Source of the DNA: an uncultured Clostridia bacterium
Lineage (GTDB): Bacteria; Bacillota; Clostridia; Oscillospirales; Oscillospiraceae
Length of the DNA: 64,000 nt
Direction of reading: 5' to 3'
Assembly (NCBI GenBank): GCA_946550725.1
Contig: CAMNQX010000005.1
Location: forward strand, 1 to 64,000
Both the position numbers and the translations under genes were made by a program. The notes under the pieces are model-generated. The model did no database searches. It saw only the letters and a program-made list of their open reading frames with translations, and was not told the origin of the DNA. Positions 55,362 to 64,000 of the stretch are shown piece by piece. Positions within the stretch are counted from its first letter, which is position 1. Each line of letters begins with the position of its first letter.

Positions 55362-56540
55362 ATGCGCCCCTTTCCCCGCAAATTTACCGCTTTTTCCTGT
55401 GTTTGTGCCCTTTTATGCCTGCTGTCCGCCCCGGCCCGCGCCCTTGAGACCTCCGCCGCCAGCGCGGTGGTGATGGACGCCGGGTCGGGTCGTGTCATCT
55501 ATTCCCACAATCCCAACGAGGAACGCTCCATCGCCTCCATCACCAAGCTGATGACCGCTCTGGTGGCGGTGGAGCACACCGACGACCTGGACGAGACCGT
55601 CACCGTCTCCCCTCTGGCCGCCGGGACCGAGGGGTCATCCATGTATCTGGCCGCCAACGAACAGCTTCCCCTGCGCCACCTTCTTTACGGTCTTTTGCTC
55701 CGCTCGGGCAACGACGCCGCGGTGGCCATCGCCATCCACTGCGCCGGGGACGTGGAGACCTTCGCGGGGTGGATGAACGACAAGGCCGCTGAGCTGGGCC
55801 TTCAGCACTCCCACTTCGCCAACCCCAACGGGCTGGAGGCGGAGGGGCACTACTCCTCCGCCTACGACATGGCCCTTATCGCCAAGGCCGTGCTGGAACA
55901 GCCCACCCTGGCGGAGATCGTGGCAACCAAGTCTATCACCCTGGGAGAGCGGTACATGGAGAACCACAACAAGCTCCTGAGCCGCTACGAGGGCTGCATC
56001 GGCCTCAAGACCGGCTACACCAAGGCGGCGGGCCGCACTCTGGTGTCTGCCGCCCAGCGTATGGGCACCACCTTCATCGCCGTCACCCTCTGCGACCCCA
56101 ACGACTGGGACGACCATGTGGCCCTGCTGGACGACGCCTTTTCCAAGTACCACTCCCACCTTCTGGCCCGGAGCGGCAAGGCGCTGGCCACCGTGGCGGT
56201 GGAGGGGAGCCTTGCCCATTCCGTCAGCGTGGTCACCGCTTCTGAGGTGCGCTATCCCCTGTCTGACGGCGAGACCCCCTCTGTCCGCATCCGCCTACCC
56301 GCCCGCCTCAAGGCCCCGGTCCGCCAGGGGGAGGTGGTGGGCGCGCTGGTCTACTTTCTCAACGGGGAGGAGATCGGCCGCACCGACCTGATCGCCGCCG
56401 CCTCCGCCCCCCGCAACGCCCCCGCCGTCTTGGAGGGCCGCTTCGGCCTCTTCCGCCCCGCAGGGGTGGATACCCTGTCCGCCGGCCTTCCCTACTGGCG
56501 GGGGCCTCTGTCCCGCCAGAGCATATTTTTGGCCGTATAA
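55362..56540 (+). CDS. D-alanyl-D-alanine carboxypeptidase (serine-type)
   Basis: EERSIASITKLMTALVAVEH (SxxK), RSGNDAAVAIA (SGN-type), GLKTGYTKAAGRTLVSAAQR (KTG). Confidence 0.93.
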   Translation: MRPFPRKFTAFSCVCALLCLLSAPARALETSAASAVVMDAGSGRVIYSHNPNEERSIASITKLMTALVAVEHTDDLDETVTVSPLAAGTEGSSMYLAANEQLPLRHLLYGLLLRSGNDAAVAIAIHCAGDVETFAGWMNDKAAELGLQHSHFANPNGLEAEGHYSSAYDMALIAKAVLEQPTLAEIVATKSITLGERYMENHNKLLSRYEGCIGLKTGYTKAAGRTLVSAAQRMGTTFIAVTLCDPNDWDDHVALLDDAFSKYHSHLLARSGKALATVAVEGSLAHSVSVVTASEVRYPLSDGETPSVRIRLPARLKAPVRQGEVVGALVYFLNGEEIGRTDLIAAASAPRNAPAVLEGRFGLFRPAGVDTLSAGLPYWRGPLSRQSIFLAV

Positions 56541-56562
56541 CCCCACCAAGGAGATGACCCCT

Positions 56563-57261
56563 ATGGAAGAACGCCTTCAAAAGCTCCTCTCCGCCGCCGG
56601 CGTCTGCTCCCGGCGGCAGGGGGAGGAATACCTCTCCGCCGGGCGGGTCACGGTCAACGGCCAAGTCGCCCGCCTGGGGGACAAGGCCGACCGGTCGCGG
56701 GATATCGTGGCCCTGGACGGCGTCCCCCTGCGCCCCGTGGCGCGGCATACATACTTGATGCTCCACAAGCCCGCGGGCTATGTCACCACCCTCTCCGACG
56801 AGAAGGGGCGCAGGACCGTGGCCGATCTGGTGGCGGACTGCGGCGTTCGCGTTTGGCCGGTGGGACGGCTGGACTACGACTCCGAGGGACTTCTCCTGCT
56901 CACCGACGACGGCGACCTCACCCATCTCCTCACCCACCCCAGCCATGAGATCGAAAAGGAGTACCACGTCACCGTGGCCGGGGACGTGGAACAGGCGCTG
57001 CCCATCCTCCGCGGTCCCATGGAGCTGGACGGCCAACCCCTTGCCCCCGCCCAGGTGGAGGTTTTGGGTCCCCACCGCCTGCAGGTCGTCATCCACCAGG
57101 GGAAGAACCGCCAGGTGCGGCGGATGTGCGCCCTGGCCGGACTGGAGGTCAAGCGCCTGGTGCGGGTGCGGGAGGGAGACCTTCTGCTGGGCAGCCTTCC
57201 CGCCGGGAAGTGGCGGCGGCTCACTGTGGAAGAAGTAACCAATTTGCGCCTTGCAAGATAG
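56563..57261 (+). CDS. rRNA pseudouridine synthase (RsuA/RluB family)
   Basis: S4 domain MEERLQKLLSAAGVCSRRQGEEYLSAGRVTVNG; VGRLDYDSEGLLLLTDDGDL. Confidence 0.93.
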   Translation: MEERLQKLLSAAGVCSRRQGEEYLSAGRVTVNGQVARLGDKADRSRDIVALDGVPLRPVARHTYLMLHKPAGYVTTLSDEKGRRTVADLVADCGVRVWPVGRLDYDSEGLLLLTDDGDLTHLLTHPSHEIEKEYHVTVAGDVEQALPILRGPMELDGQPLAPAQVEVLGPHRLQVVIHQGKNRQVRRMCALAGLEVKRLVRVREGDLLLGSLPAGKWRRLTVEEVTNLRLAR

Positions 57262-57363
57262 TGCATTTTTTCTTGCAAAAACACTTGTCTTTTCCCCAGC
57301 GTTGGGGTATGATTAGGAGCGACGATTTTTTTCGGCCTTCGGGCCGTTACGGAGGTTTTACCC

Positions 57364-58236
57364 ATGAACCGTGATATTTTATCCAATATCCAGGCACAAA
57401 TGCCCACCTTTTCTAAGGGGCAGAAGCTCATCGCCAACTTTATTTTAAGCTCCTACGACAAGGCCGCCTTCATGACCGCCAGCCGCCTGGGCAAAACGGT
57501 GAAGGTCAGCGAATCCACCGTGGTCCGCTTCGCCGCGGAGCTGGGCTATGACGGCTACCCCGCCATGCAGCGCACCCTGCAGGAGATGATCCGCAACAAG
57601 CTCACCTCGGTGCAGCGCATCGAGGTCTCCGACGATCGCATCGGCAACCACGACATCCTCTCCATGGTCATGCAGTCGGATATGGACAAGGTCCGATCGA
57701 CATTGGAGCAGATCGACCGGGAGGCCTTTGACGGCGCGGTGAGCGATATTGTCGCCGCCAAGCGCATTTATATTCTTGGGGTGCGCTCCGCGCGGGCGAT
57801 CTCCACCTTCCTGGCCTTCTACTTCAACCTGATCTTTGAAAACGTCACCCATGTGGCCGCCTCCTCCGCCAGCGAAGTCTTTGAGCAGCTGCTGCGGGTG
57901 GGACCGGACGACGTGGTCATCGGGGTCAGCTTCCCCCGGTACTCCAAGCGCACAGTGGCGGCCATGTCCTTTGCCCACGACCGGGGGGCGCGGGTCATCG
58001 CCATCACCGACTCGGAGACCTCCCCCCTGGCGGAGACCGCCGACCGGATACTCATGGCAAAGAGCGACATGGTCTCCTTCGTGGATTCTCTGGTGGCGCC
58101 GCTGAGTTTGGTCAACGCCCTCATCGTGGCCATCAGCCGGGTGAAAAAGCAGGATATCTCCAAGTCTCTGGGTGAGCTGGAGCATATCTGGGCGGAGTAT
58201 GAGGTCTACGAGACCGTGGAGGATCAAAACGCTTGA
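57364..58236 (+). CDS. MurR/RpiR family transcriptional regulator
   Basis: N-terminal HTH (ASRLGKTVKVSESTVVRFAAELGYDGYPAMQRTLQEMIR), SIS domain. Confidence 0.9.
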   Translation: MNRDILSNIQAQMPTFSKGQKLIANFILSSYDKAAFMTASRLGKTVKVSESTVVRFAAELGYDGYPAMQRTLQEMIRNKLTSVQRIEVSDDRIGNHDILSMVMQSDMDKVRSTLEQIDREAFDGAVSDIVAAKRIYILGVRSARAISTFLAFYFNLIFENVTHVAASSASEVFEQLLRVGPDDVVIGVSFPRYSKRTVAAMSFAHDRGARVIAITDSETSPLAETADRILMAKSDMVSFVDSLVAPLSLVNALIVAISRVKKQDISKSLGELEHIWAEYEVYETVEDQNA

Positions 58237-59486
58237 AAACCGGCAGCGTAGTGGTGGTGGGCGGCGGCGCGGCGGGGATGCTGGCGGCATTGACTGCGCG
58301 GCAGGCCGGGTGTGACGTTACCCTGCTGGAGCGCAACCCCAAGCTGGGCCGTAAGCTTTACATCACCGGAAAGGGCCGCTGCAACCTCACCAACCACTGC
58401 ACCGTAGAGGAGGCCCTGGCCCACATCCCCCGCAACGGCAAATTCCTGTTCAGCGCCATGTCCGCCTTCCCCCCCTCCGCCACCGAGGCGCTGTTTGAGG
58501 GGCTGGGCGTTCCCTTAAAGGTGGAGCGGGGCAACCGGGTGTTTCCCGTGTCCGACAAATCCAGCGATATCATCGACGCGCTGTTTACCGCCCTGCGCCG
58601 GGCGGGTGTGTCCATCGTGGAGGGCCGTGCCGCCGCCTTGGAATACAAAGGCGGGCGGGTGGCGGCGGTCAAGGCCGACGTGGGCCGCTTCCCCGCCGAG
58701 GCGGTCATCTTAGCCACCGGCGGCCTGTCCTACCCCGCCACCGGCTCCACCGGGGACGGCTACGCCCTGGCCCAAAGTGCGGGGCACACCATCGTGGAGC
58801 CTTGCAGCTCCCTGATCCCGCTGGTGGCGGAGGGCTGCGCCCCTTTGCAGGGGCTGTCCCTGAAAAACGTCACCCTGTCCGTCACAGGGAAAAAGCCAAA
58901 GCCCTTATATAAGGAGCAGGGAGAGCTTCTCTTCACCCACTTCGGCCTCTCCGGGCCGCTGGTGCTGTCCGCCTCCACCCATCTGCGTCACTATGACCGC
59001 GAGGCGTACACCGCCCACATCGACCTGAAACCCGCTTTGACCTGCGAGCAGCTGGAGGCCCGGATGGTGCGGGACTTGGAGGAATACGCCAACCGTGACC
59101 TGTCCAATTACATCCTCACCCTGGTCCCTCACCTGCTCGGCCCGGTGATCTTAGAGCGGGCCGGAGTGGATGGTGGCACCAAGCTCCACTCCCTCACCCG
59201 GGAGGCGCGGCGTGCAATCACCCTGACGCTGAAGGACCTGTCCTTCCTCATTACAGGCCCCCGTCCGGTGGAGGAGGCCATTGTCACCACCGGCGGAGTG
59301 AACGTGAAGGAGATCGACCCCAAGACCATGGCCTCCAAGCTGTGTCCGGGGCTGTACCTGGCCGGAGAGCTGCTGGACGTGGACGGCTACACCGGGGGGT
59401 TCAATCTGCAGATCGCCTGGTGCACAGGCAGGGCGGCGGGAGTTGCCGCCGCGCAATATGCGTCCGAAGGAGGAAACGACCTATGA
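58233..59486 (+). CDS. NAD(P)/FAD-dependent oxidoreductase (BaiN/HI0933-like)
   Basis: VVVVGGGAAGMLAALTARQAGCDVTLLERNPKLGRKLYITGKGRCNLTN. Confidence 0.92.
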   Translation: MKTGSVVVVGGGAAGMLAALTARQAGCDVTLLERNPKLGRKLYITGKGRCNLTNHCTVEEALAHIPRNGKFLFSAMSAFPPSATEALFEGLGVPLKVERGNRVFPVSDKSSDIIDALFTALRRAGVSIVEGRAAALEYKGGRVAAVKADVGRFPAEAVILATGGLSYPATGSTGDGYALAQSAGHTIVEPCSSLIPLVAEGCAPLQGLSLKNVTLSVTGKKPKPLYKEQGELLFTHFGLSGPLVLSASTHLRHYDREAYTAHIDLKPALTCEQLEARMVRDLEEYANRDLSNYILTLVPHLLGPVILERAGVDGGTKLHSLTREARRAITLTLKDLSFLITGPRPVEEAIVTTGGVNVKEIDPKTMASKLCPGLYLAGELLDVDGYTGGFNLQIAWCTGRAAGVAAAQYASEGGNDL

Positions 59487-60163
59487 CCCACTGCGCCATC
59501 GCCATCGACGGCCCCTCCGGAGCCGGAAAATCCACTCTGGCAAAAGCCGCCGCCAAAGAGCTGGGCTTTCTCTATGTGGACACGGGAGCCATCTACCGCA
59601 CCGTGGGCCTGGCGGCCCTCCGCCGGGACCTCTCCCCCTCCGACGAGACCGCCGTTCCCGCCATGCTCCCGGAGCTGGTCATCACCGCCGGGTATGGCCC
59701 GGACGGCCTGCAGCATATGTATCTCCAGGGGGAGGACGTGACCGAGGCCATCCGCCAGCACGCCGTCTCCGACGCCGCCAGCCGGGTGTCCGCCATTCCC
59801 GCCGTGCGGGACTATCTCCTGGAAATGCAGCGCCGCTTTGCCGCAGAGCACGACGTGGTCATGGACGGCCGGGATATCGGCACGGTGGTGCTGCCCGACG
59901 CCCAGGTGAAGATCTTCCTCACCGCCGCGCCGGAGGCCCGCGCCCGCCGCCGCTATGATGAGCTGCTGGCCCGGGGCCAGGAGGCGGACTTTGAGACTAT
60001 CTTGGCGGATGTGAAGGCCCGGGATCACCGGGATACCCACCGCGCCGCCGCCCCGCTTCGTCAGGCCCCCGACGCCGTGCTGCTGGACACCACCCAGCTT
60101 GACCTGGAGGGCAGTCTGGCACGGCTACTATCCATTATCAAGGAGCAGCTGCCCCATGAATAA
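59483..60163 (+). CDS. cmk: (d)CMP kinase
   Basis: MTHCAIAIDGPSGAGKSTLAKAAAKELGFLYVDTGAIYRTV...DVVMDGRDIGTVVLPDAQVKIFLTAAPEARARRRY. Confidence 0.95.
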   Translation: MTHCAIAIDGPSGAGKSTLAKAAAKELGFLYVDTGAIYRTVGLAALRRDLSPSDETAVPAMLPELVITAGYGPDGLQHMYLQGEDVTEAIRQHAVSDAASRVSAIPAVRDYLLEMQRRFAAEHDVVMDGRDIGTVVLPDAQVKIFLTAAPEARARRRYDELLARGQEADFETILADVKARDHRDTHRAAAPLRQAPDAVLLDTTQLDLEGSLARLLSIIKEQLPHE

Positions 60164-60761
60164 ATTCTGGTTCCACTTTTTTTACATTGTTGTCTGGCCT
60201 ATTTTCCACCTGCTCTTTCCCTCCAAGGTCGTGGGACGGGAGAAGGTCCCTGCCGCTCCCGTCCTCCTGTGCTCCAACCACACCCACTTCACCGACCCCA
60301 TCTACATCCTCTACGCCATGAGGCGCAAGGAGGCCCCCGCCATTATGGCCAAGGCGGAGCTGCTGCGCATCCCCGTGCTGGGGTGGATCCTGAAGCAGAT
60401 GGGCGTCTTTGGAGTGGACCGGGGAAAGTCCGACGTAAAAGCGGTGAAAACCGCCATCAAGTCCCTGAAAGACGGCAAAAACCTTCTGGTGTTCCCCGAG
60501 GGCACCCGGGTGAAGGAGGAGGACAGCGCCGAGGCCAAGACCGGCGCGGCCATGCTGGCCCTGCGCACGGGCGTGCCCCTCGTCCCCATCTGGATGCCGG
60601 CGAAAAAGAAGCTGTTCCGCCGCACCCCCGTGGTGTTCGGGGAGGCGTACTACCCAGAGGGTGCAGAAGGCACACGTCCTACTCCGGAGGACTACCGCCG
60701 GGTGGCGGACGATCTGATGGCGCGCGTCAAGGCCCTGGGGGAGCAGTACCATGGAAATTAA
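60156..60761 (+). CDS. plsC: 1-acyl-sn-glycerol-3-phosphate acyltransferase
   Basis: LLCSNHTHFTDPIYI (NHxxxxD), LLVFPEGTRVKEE. Confidence 0.92.
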   Translation: MNKFWFHFFYIVVWPIFHLLFPSKVVGREKVPAAPVLLCSNHTHFTDPIYILYAMRRKEAPAIMAKAELLRIPVLGWILKQMGVFGVDRGKSDVKAVKTAIKSLKDGKNLLVFPEGTRVKEEDSAEAKTGAAMLALRTGVPLVPIWMPAKKKLFRRTPVVFGEAYYPEGAEGTRPTPEDYRRVADDLMARVKALGEQYHGN

Positions 60762-62829
60762 GCTGGCGAAAACCGCCGGGTTCTGCTACGGCGTGCGCCG
60801 GGCGGTGGAGTTGGCGGAGCGGCTGGCGGGCAGCGGCAAGCCCTGCGCCATGCTGGGCAGCATCATCCACAACGACCATGTGATCCAGCGCCTGAAGGCT
60901 CAGGGGATGGCGGTCTGCGCCTCCATGGACGAGCTGCCCCCCAGCTGCGCCGTCCTGCTCCGCTCCCACGGCGAGCCAAAGGCCGTCCACGACGCGCTGA
61001 AAGCAGGCGGCTGGGAGGTGGTGGATGCCGCCTGTCCCAACGTCACGCGCATCCACGACCTGGTGCGCCAGGCGGAGGAGGAGGGGCGCATCCCCCTTAT
61101 CGTGGGCGATCCGGGCCATCCCGAGGTCCAGGCCATCGCCGGTTGGTGTCAAGCCCCCGTGGTGGCGGACGGCCTAAACGGTCTGAAACAATGGCTTTTG
61201 GCGGACGAAAACCGCCGGGAGCTGCCCCTCACCATGGTCTCTCAGACCACCGCCCACTCGCTGACTTGGAAATCCTGCGTGGAATTTGCAAAAAAAGTGT
61301 GTACAAACTTGAAAATCTTTGATACAATATGTAATGCTACCTATGCCCGACAGGAGGAAGCTCTGGCCCTGGCGGAGGAGTGCGGCGCCATGATCGTCAT
61401 CGGCGACCCCAAAAGCTCCAACACCGCAAGGCTGGCGGAACTTTGCAGGGCGCGGTGCGTCAAAGTGGTATGTATTACCGGCGCATCGGAATTGGACAAG
61501 GCTCAATTCACAGAGCTTGCCAAGGTCGGCATCACCGCGGGCGCCTCAACGCCCGGGTGGATAATAAAGGAGGTCTATGACATCATGAGCGACGAAAACA
61601 ACTTTGAGATCGAGGAATCCTTTGCTGAAATGCTGGAGAAGTCGATCAAAACTTTGCATACAGGAGAGAAGGTCACCGGTATCGTAACTGGGCTAACCCC
61701 CACCGAAGTCCAGGTAGACCTGGGCACCAAGCACGCGTGCTACATTCCCCTGAATGAGCTGACCGACGACCCCAACGCCAAGGTGGAGGACCTGGTAAAG
61801 GTCAACGACGAGATCGAGTGCTTTGTGGTCCGGGTCAACGACCAGGAGGGCGTTGTCACCCTGTCCAAGAAGCGTCTGGACAGCGTGAAGAGCTGGGACG
61901 ACATCGAGGCCGCCGAGGAGGATCACTCCATCCTTGAGGGCGTCATCACTGAGGAGAACAAGGGCGGCATCGTGGCCAGCGTCCGCGGCGTGCGCGTCTT
62001 TATCCCCGCCTCCCAGTCCGGCCTGCCCCGGGGCGCCGACCTGGCTTCCATGCTCAAGCAGAAGGTCCGCCTCCGCATCACCGAGGTCAACCGTTCCCGC
62101 CGCCGCGTGGTGGGTTCCATCCGCGCCGTGGAGCGCGAGGAGCGCGACGCCAAGGCCGCTGAGGTCTGGGAGTCCATCGAGGTGGGCAAGGTCTACCAGG
62201 GCACCGTCAAGTCTCTGGTGAGCTACGGCGCGTTTGTGGACATCGGCGGCGTGGACGGCATGGTCCATATCTCCGAGCTGAGCTGGTCCCGCATCAAGCA
62301 TCCCTCCGAGGTCGTCAACGTGGGTGACCCCGTCACCGTTTACGTCCTCTCCTTCGACAAGGAGAAGCACAAGATCTCCCTGGGCATGAAGGACCGCAGC
62401 CAGGATCCCTGGGCGCTGTTCAACGAGAAGTATGCCGTAGGCAGCGTCCTCACCGCCAAGGTGGTCAAGCTCATGACCTTCGGCGCCTTCGCCGAGGTCC
62501 TGCCCGGCGTGGACGGCCTGATCCATATTTCCCAGCTCTCCGACCACCGGGTGGAGAAGCCCGAGGACGTGGTGAAGGAGGGCCAGGAGGTCACCGTCAT
62601 GATCACCGCCATCGATCAGGAGAACAAGAAGATTTCCCTGTCCATCCGCGCGCTCATGGAGGAGGCCCAGGCCGCCAAGGCTGCGGAGGCCGCCGAGCCT
62701 GACGAGGTGGTCGCCACCAGCGACAGCGAAGCCACCACCGTGGCCCCCGCTTTTGTGGAGGAGGCCGAGGCGCCCGCCGCTGAGGAGGCTCCTACCGAGG
62801 AGGCCGCTCCCGCGCCCGAGGCGGAGTAA
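60751..62829 (+). CDS. ispH: IspH (HMBPP reductase) fused to S1 RNA-binding domains (RpsA-like)
   Basis: N-term [26 protein letters not shown]...[15 protein letters not shown]-term repeated S1 domains [39 protein letters not shown]. Confidence 0.94.
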   Translation: MEIKLAKTAGFCYGVRRAVELAERLAGSGKPCAMLGSIIHNDHVIQRLKAQGMAVCASMDELPPSCAVLLRSHGEPKAVHDALKAGGWEVVDAACPNVTRIHDLVRQAEEEGRIPLIVGDPGHPEVQAIAGWCQAPVVADGLNGLKQWLLADENRRELPLTMVSQTTAHSLTWKSCVEFAKKVCTNLKIFDTICNATYARQEEALALAEECGAMIVIGDPKSSNTARLAELCRARCVKVVCITGASELDKAQFTELAKVGITAGASTPGWIIKEVYDIMSDENNFEIEESFAEMLEKSIKTLHTGEKVTGIVTGLTPTEVQVDLGTKHACYIPLNELTDDPNAKVEDLVKVNDEIECFVVRVNDQEGVVTLSKKRLDSVKSWDDIEAAEEDHSILEGVITEENKGGIVASVRGVRVFIPASQSGLPRGADLASMLKQKVRLRITEVNRSRRRVVGSIRAVEREERDAKAAEVWESIEVGKVYQGTVKSLVSYGAFVDIGGVDGMVHISELSWSRIKHPSEVVNVGDPVTVYVLSFDKEKHKISLGMKDRSQDPWALFNEKYAVGSVLTAKVVKLMTFGAFAEVLPGVDGLIHISQLSDHRVEKPEDVVKEGQEVTVMITAIDQENKKISLSIRALMEEAQAAKAAEAAEPDEVVATSDSEATTVAPAFVEEAEAPAAEEAPTEEAAPAPEAE

Positions 62830-62854
62830 TTCCCCATTTACCAAAGCTCGTTTG

Positions 62855-62893
62855 AGAATGGGCACGCCCGTGCCGGGCGTGCCCATTCTTTTC
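62855..62893. terminator. Intrinsic terminator
   Basis: AGAATGGGCACGCCCG-TGCC-GGGCGTGCCCATTCTTTT. Confidence 0.85.
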
Positions 62894-62914
62894 GCGTAAA
62901 GGAGGCCGCGTCCC

Positions 62915-64000
62915 ATGCTCACCGGCAACAACGTTCCTGAATTTTGCCGCCTGCGCCGTCAGGCCATCGCACTGGACTACCCCACCCTCAATCCCCAGCA
63001 GCTGGAGGGCGCCCTGACGACCCAAGGGCCGCTTTTGCTACTGGCGGGCGCGGGCAGCGGCAAGACCACCGTGCTCATCCAGCGCATCGCAAATCTCATC
63101 ACCTACGGCTGCGGCTCGGACAGCGGCCAGTGCCCTTCGTGGGTCACCCCCGACGACGTACAGTTTTTGCGGGACTATGTGGCCTCCAAGGGCCAGGGGG
63201 ACCGGCTGCGGATGCGTCAGCTCTGCAGCCTGGACCCTGCCCCGCCCTGGTCCATCCTGGCCATCACCTTCACCAACAAGGCCGCGGGAGAGCTGAAGGA
63301 GCGTCTGGCCGCCAAGCTGGGGGACGCCGCCCAGGATATCTGGGCCGCTACCTTCCACTCCGCCTGCCTGCGTATCCTCCGCCGGGACATTGACAAGCTG
63401 GGCTTTGACAAGTCCTTCTCCATCTATGACACCGACGACTCCCTCCGGGTCATCAAGGAGATCCTGAAGGCCAAGAACATGGACGACAAGATCTTCGCCC
63501 CCCGGACCATCCTGGGTCAGATCTCCAAGGCCAAGGACCAGGAGCTGCTGGCCAAGGAGTATATGGCCCGCCAGAAGGCCACTGGCGACGTGTATCTGCT
63601 CAAGGTGGCGGAGGTCTACACCGAGTACCAAAAGCGGCTGTGGGATGCGGGAGCGCTGGACTTCGATGACCTCATCCTCCACACCGTCCGGCTGTTGGAG
63701 GAGCATGAGGACGTGCGGGCCTTTTATCAAAACAAGTTCCGCTATGTGCTCATCGACGAGTATCAGGACACCAACGCCCTGCAATACCGCCTGTCCTCCC
63801 TGCTGGCGGGGGGACGGGGCAACATCTGCGTGGTGGGGGACGACGACCAGTCCATCTACCGCTTCCGGGGGGCCACCATCCAGAACATCCTGTCCTTCGA
63901 GGACCAGTACAAGGGGGCTAAGGTCATCCGTCTGGAGGAAAACTACCGCTCCACCGGCCACATCCTGGACGCCTCCAACGCCGTCATCGCCAACAACCAG
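62915..64000 (+). CDS. UvrD/PcrA-type ATP-dependent helicase (partial, runs off window)
   Basis: LNPQQLEGALTTQGPLLLLAGAGSGKTTVLIQRIANLI; ITFTNKAAGELKERL; LIDEYQDTNALQYRL; VVGDDDQSIYRFRGA. Confidence 0.95.
   Translation, partial: MLTGNNVPEFCRLRRQAIALDYPTLNPQQLEGALTTQGPLLLLAGAGSGKTTVLIQRIANLITYGCGSDSGQCPSWVTPDDVQFLRDYVASKGQGDRLRMRQLCSLDPAPPWSILAITFTNKAAGELKERLAAKLGDAAQDIWAATFHSACLRILRRDIDKLGFDKSFSIYDTDDSLRVIKEILKAKNMDDKIFAPRTILGQISKAKDQELLAKEYMARQKATGDVYLLKVAEVYTEYQKRLWDAGALDFDDLILHTVRLLEEHEDVRAFYQNKFRYVLIDEYQDTNALQYRLSSLLAGGRGNICVVGDDDQSIYRFRGATIQNILSFEDQYKGAKVIRLEENYRSTGHILDASNAVIANNQ

Overview
The window is chromosomal DNA from a Gram-positive, spore-forming Clostridia-type bacterium (probably Oscillospirales-like, judged from gene content only) carrying a complete-looking ~41.65 kb prophage at about 10,222-51,876. 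Left flank: feoB/feoA/feoA, two convergent PAS hybrid histidine kinases, an FNT-family transporter, an ECF S-component and a TrmH/SpoU rRNA methyltransferase. Right flank: M50 protease, scpA-scpB, DUF2953, ytfJ/gerW, D-Ala-D-Ala carboxypeptidase, rsuA/rluB, an RpiR regulator, a BaiN-like oxidoreductase, cmk, plsC, an ispH-S1 fusion and a UvrD/PcrA helicase. The prophage is bounded by a 17-bp direct repeat (CAGGTAACCCCAGAGAC) that includes the stop codon of the TrmH gene. It looks podovirus-like: terminase, P22-type portal, scaffold, capsid, tail nozzle, and a 3,372-aa polyvalent ejection protein. Four features stand out. (1) No tyrosine or serine integrase is visible. The only recombinase is an intact IS30-family DDE transposase next to the left att. 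There are inverted repeats just inside both ends, a stand-alone IS30-like HTH protein at the opposite end, and a 23-bp operator-like repeat shared between the transposase promoter and the repressor region. (2) There is a diversity-generating retroelement: 10 of 10 TR/VR mismatches fall on template adenines, the target is a collagen-like (GPT) fibre with a C-type-lectin-like tip, and the RT has unusual active-site motifs (HMDN, IGFYLDQ). (3) Four poly-G tracts of 9-10 nt lie within 3 kb in DNA-modification genes. At least two of these genes are frame-disrupted by one nucleotide at the tract, which suggests phase variation. (4) A glycosyltransferase gene sits one small gene upstream of the fibre. 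All calls come from reading the sequence; no database searches were run.
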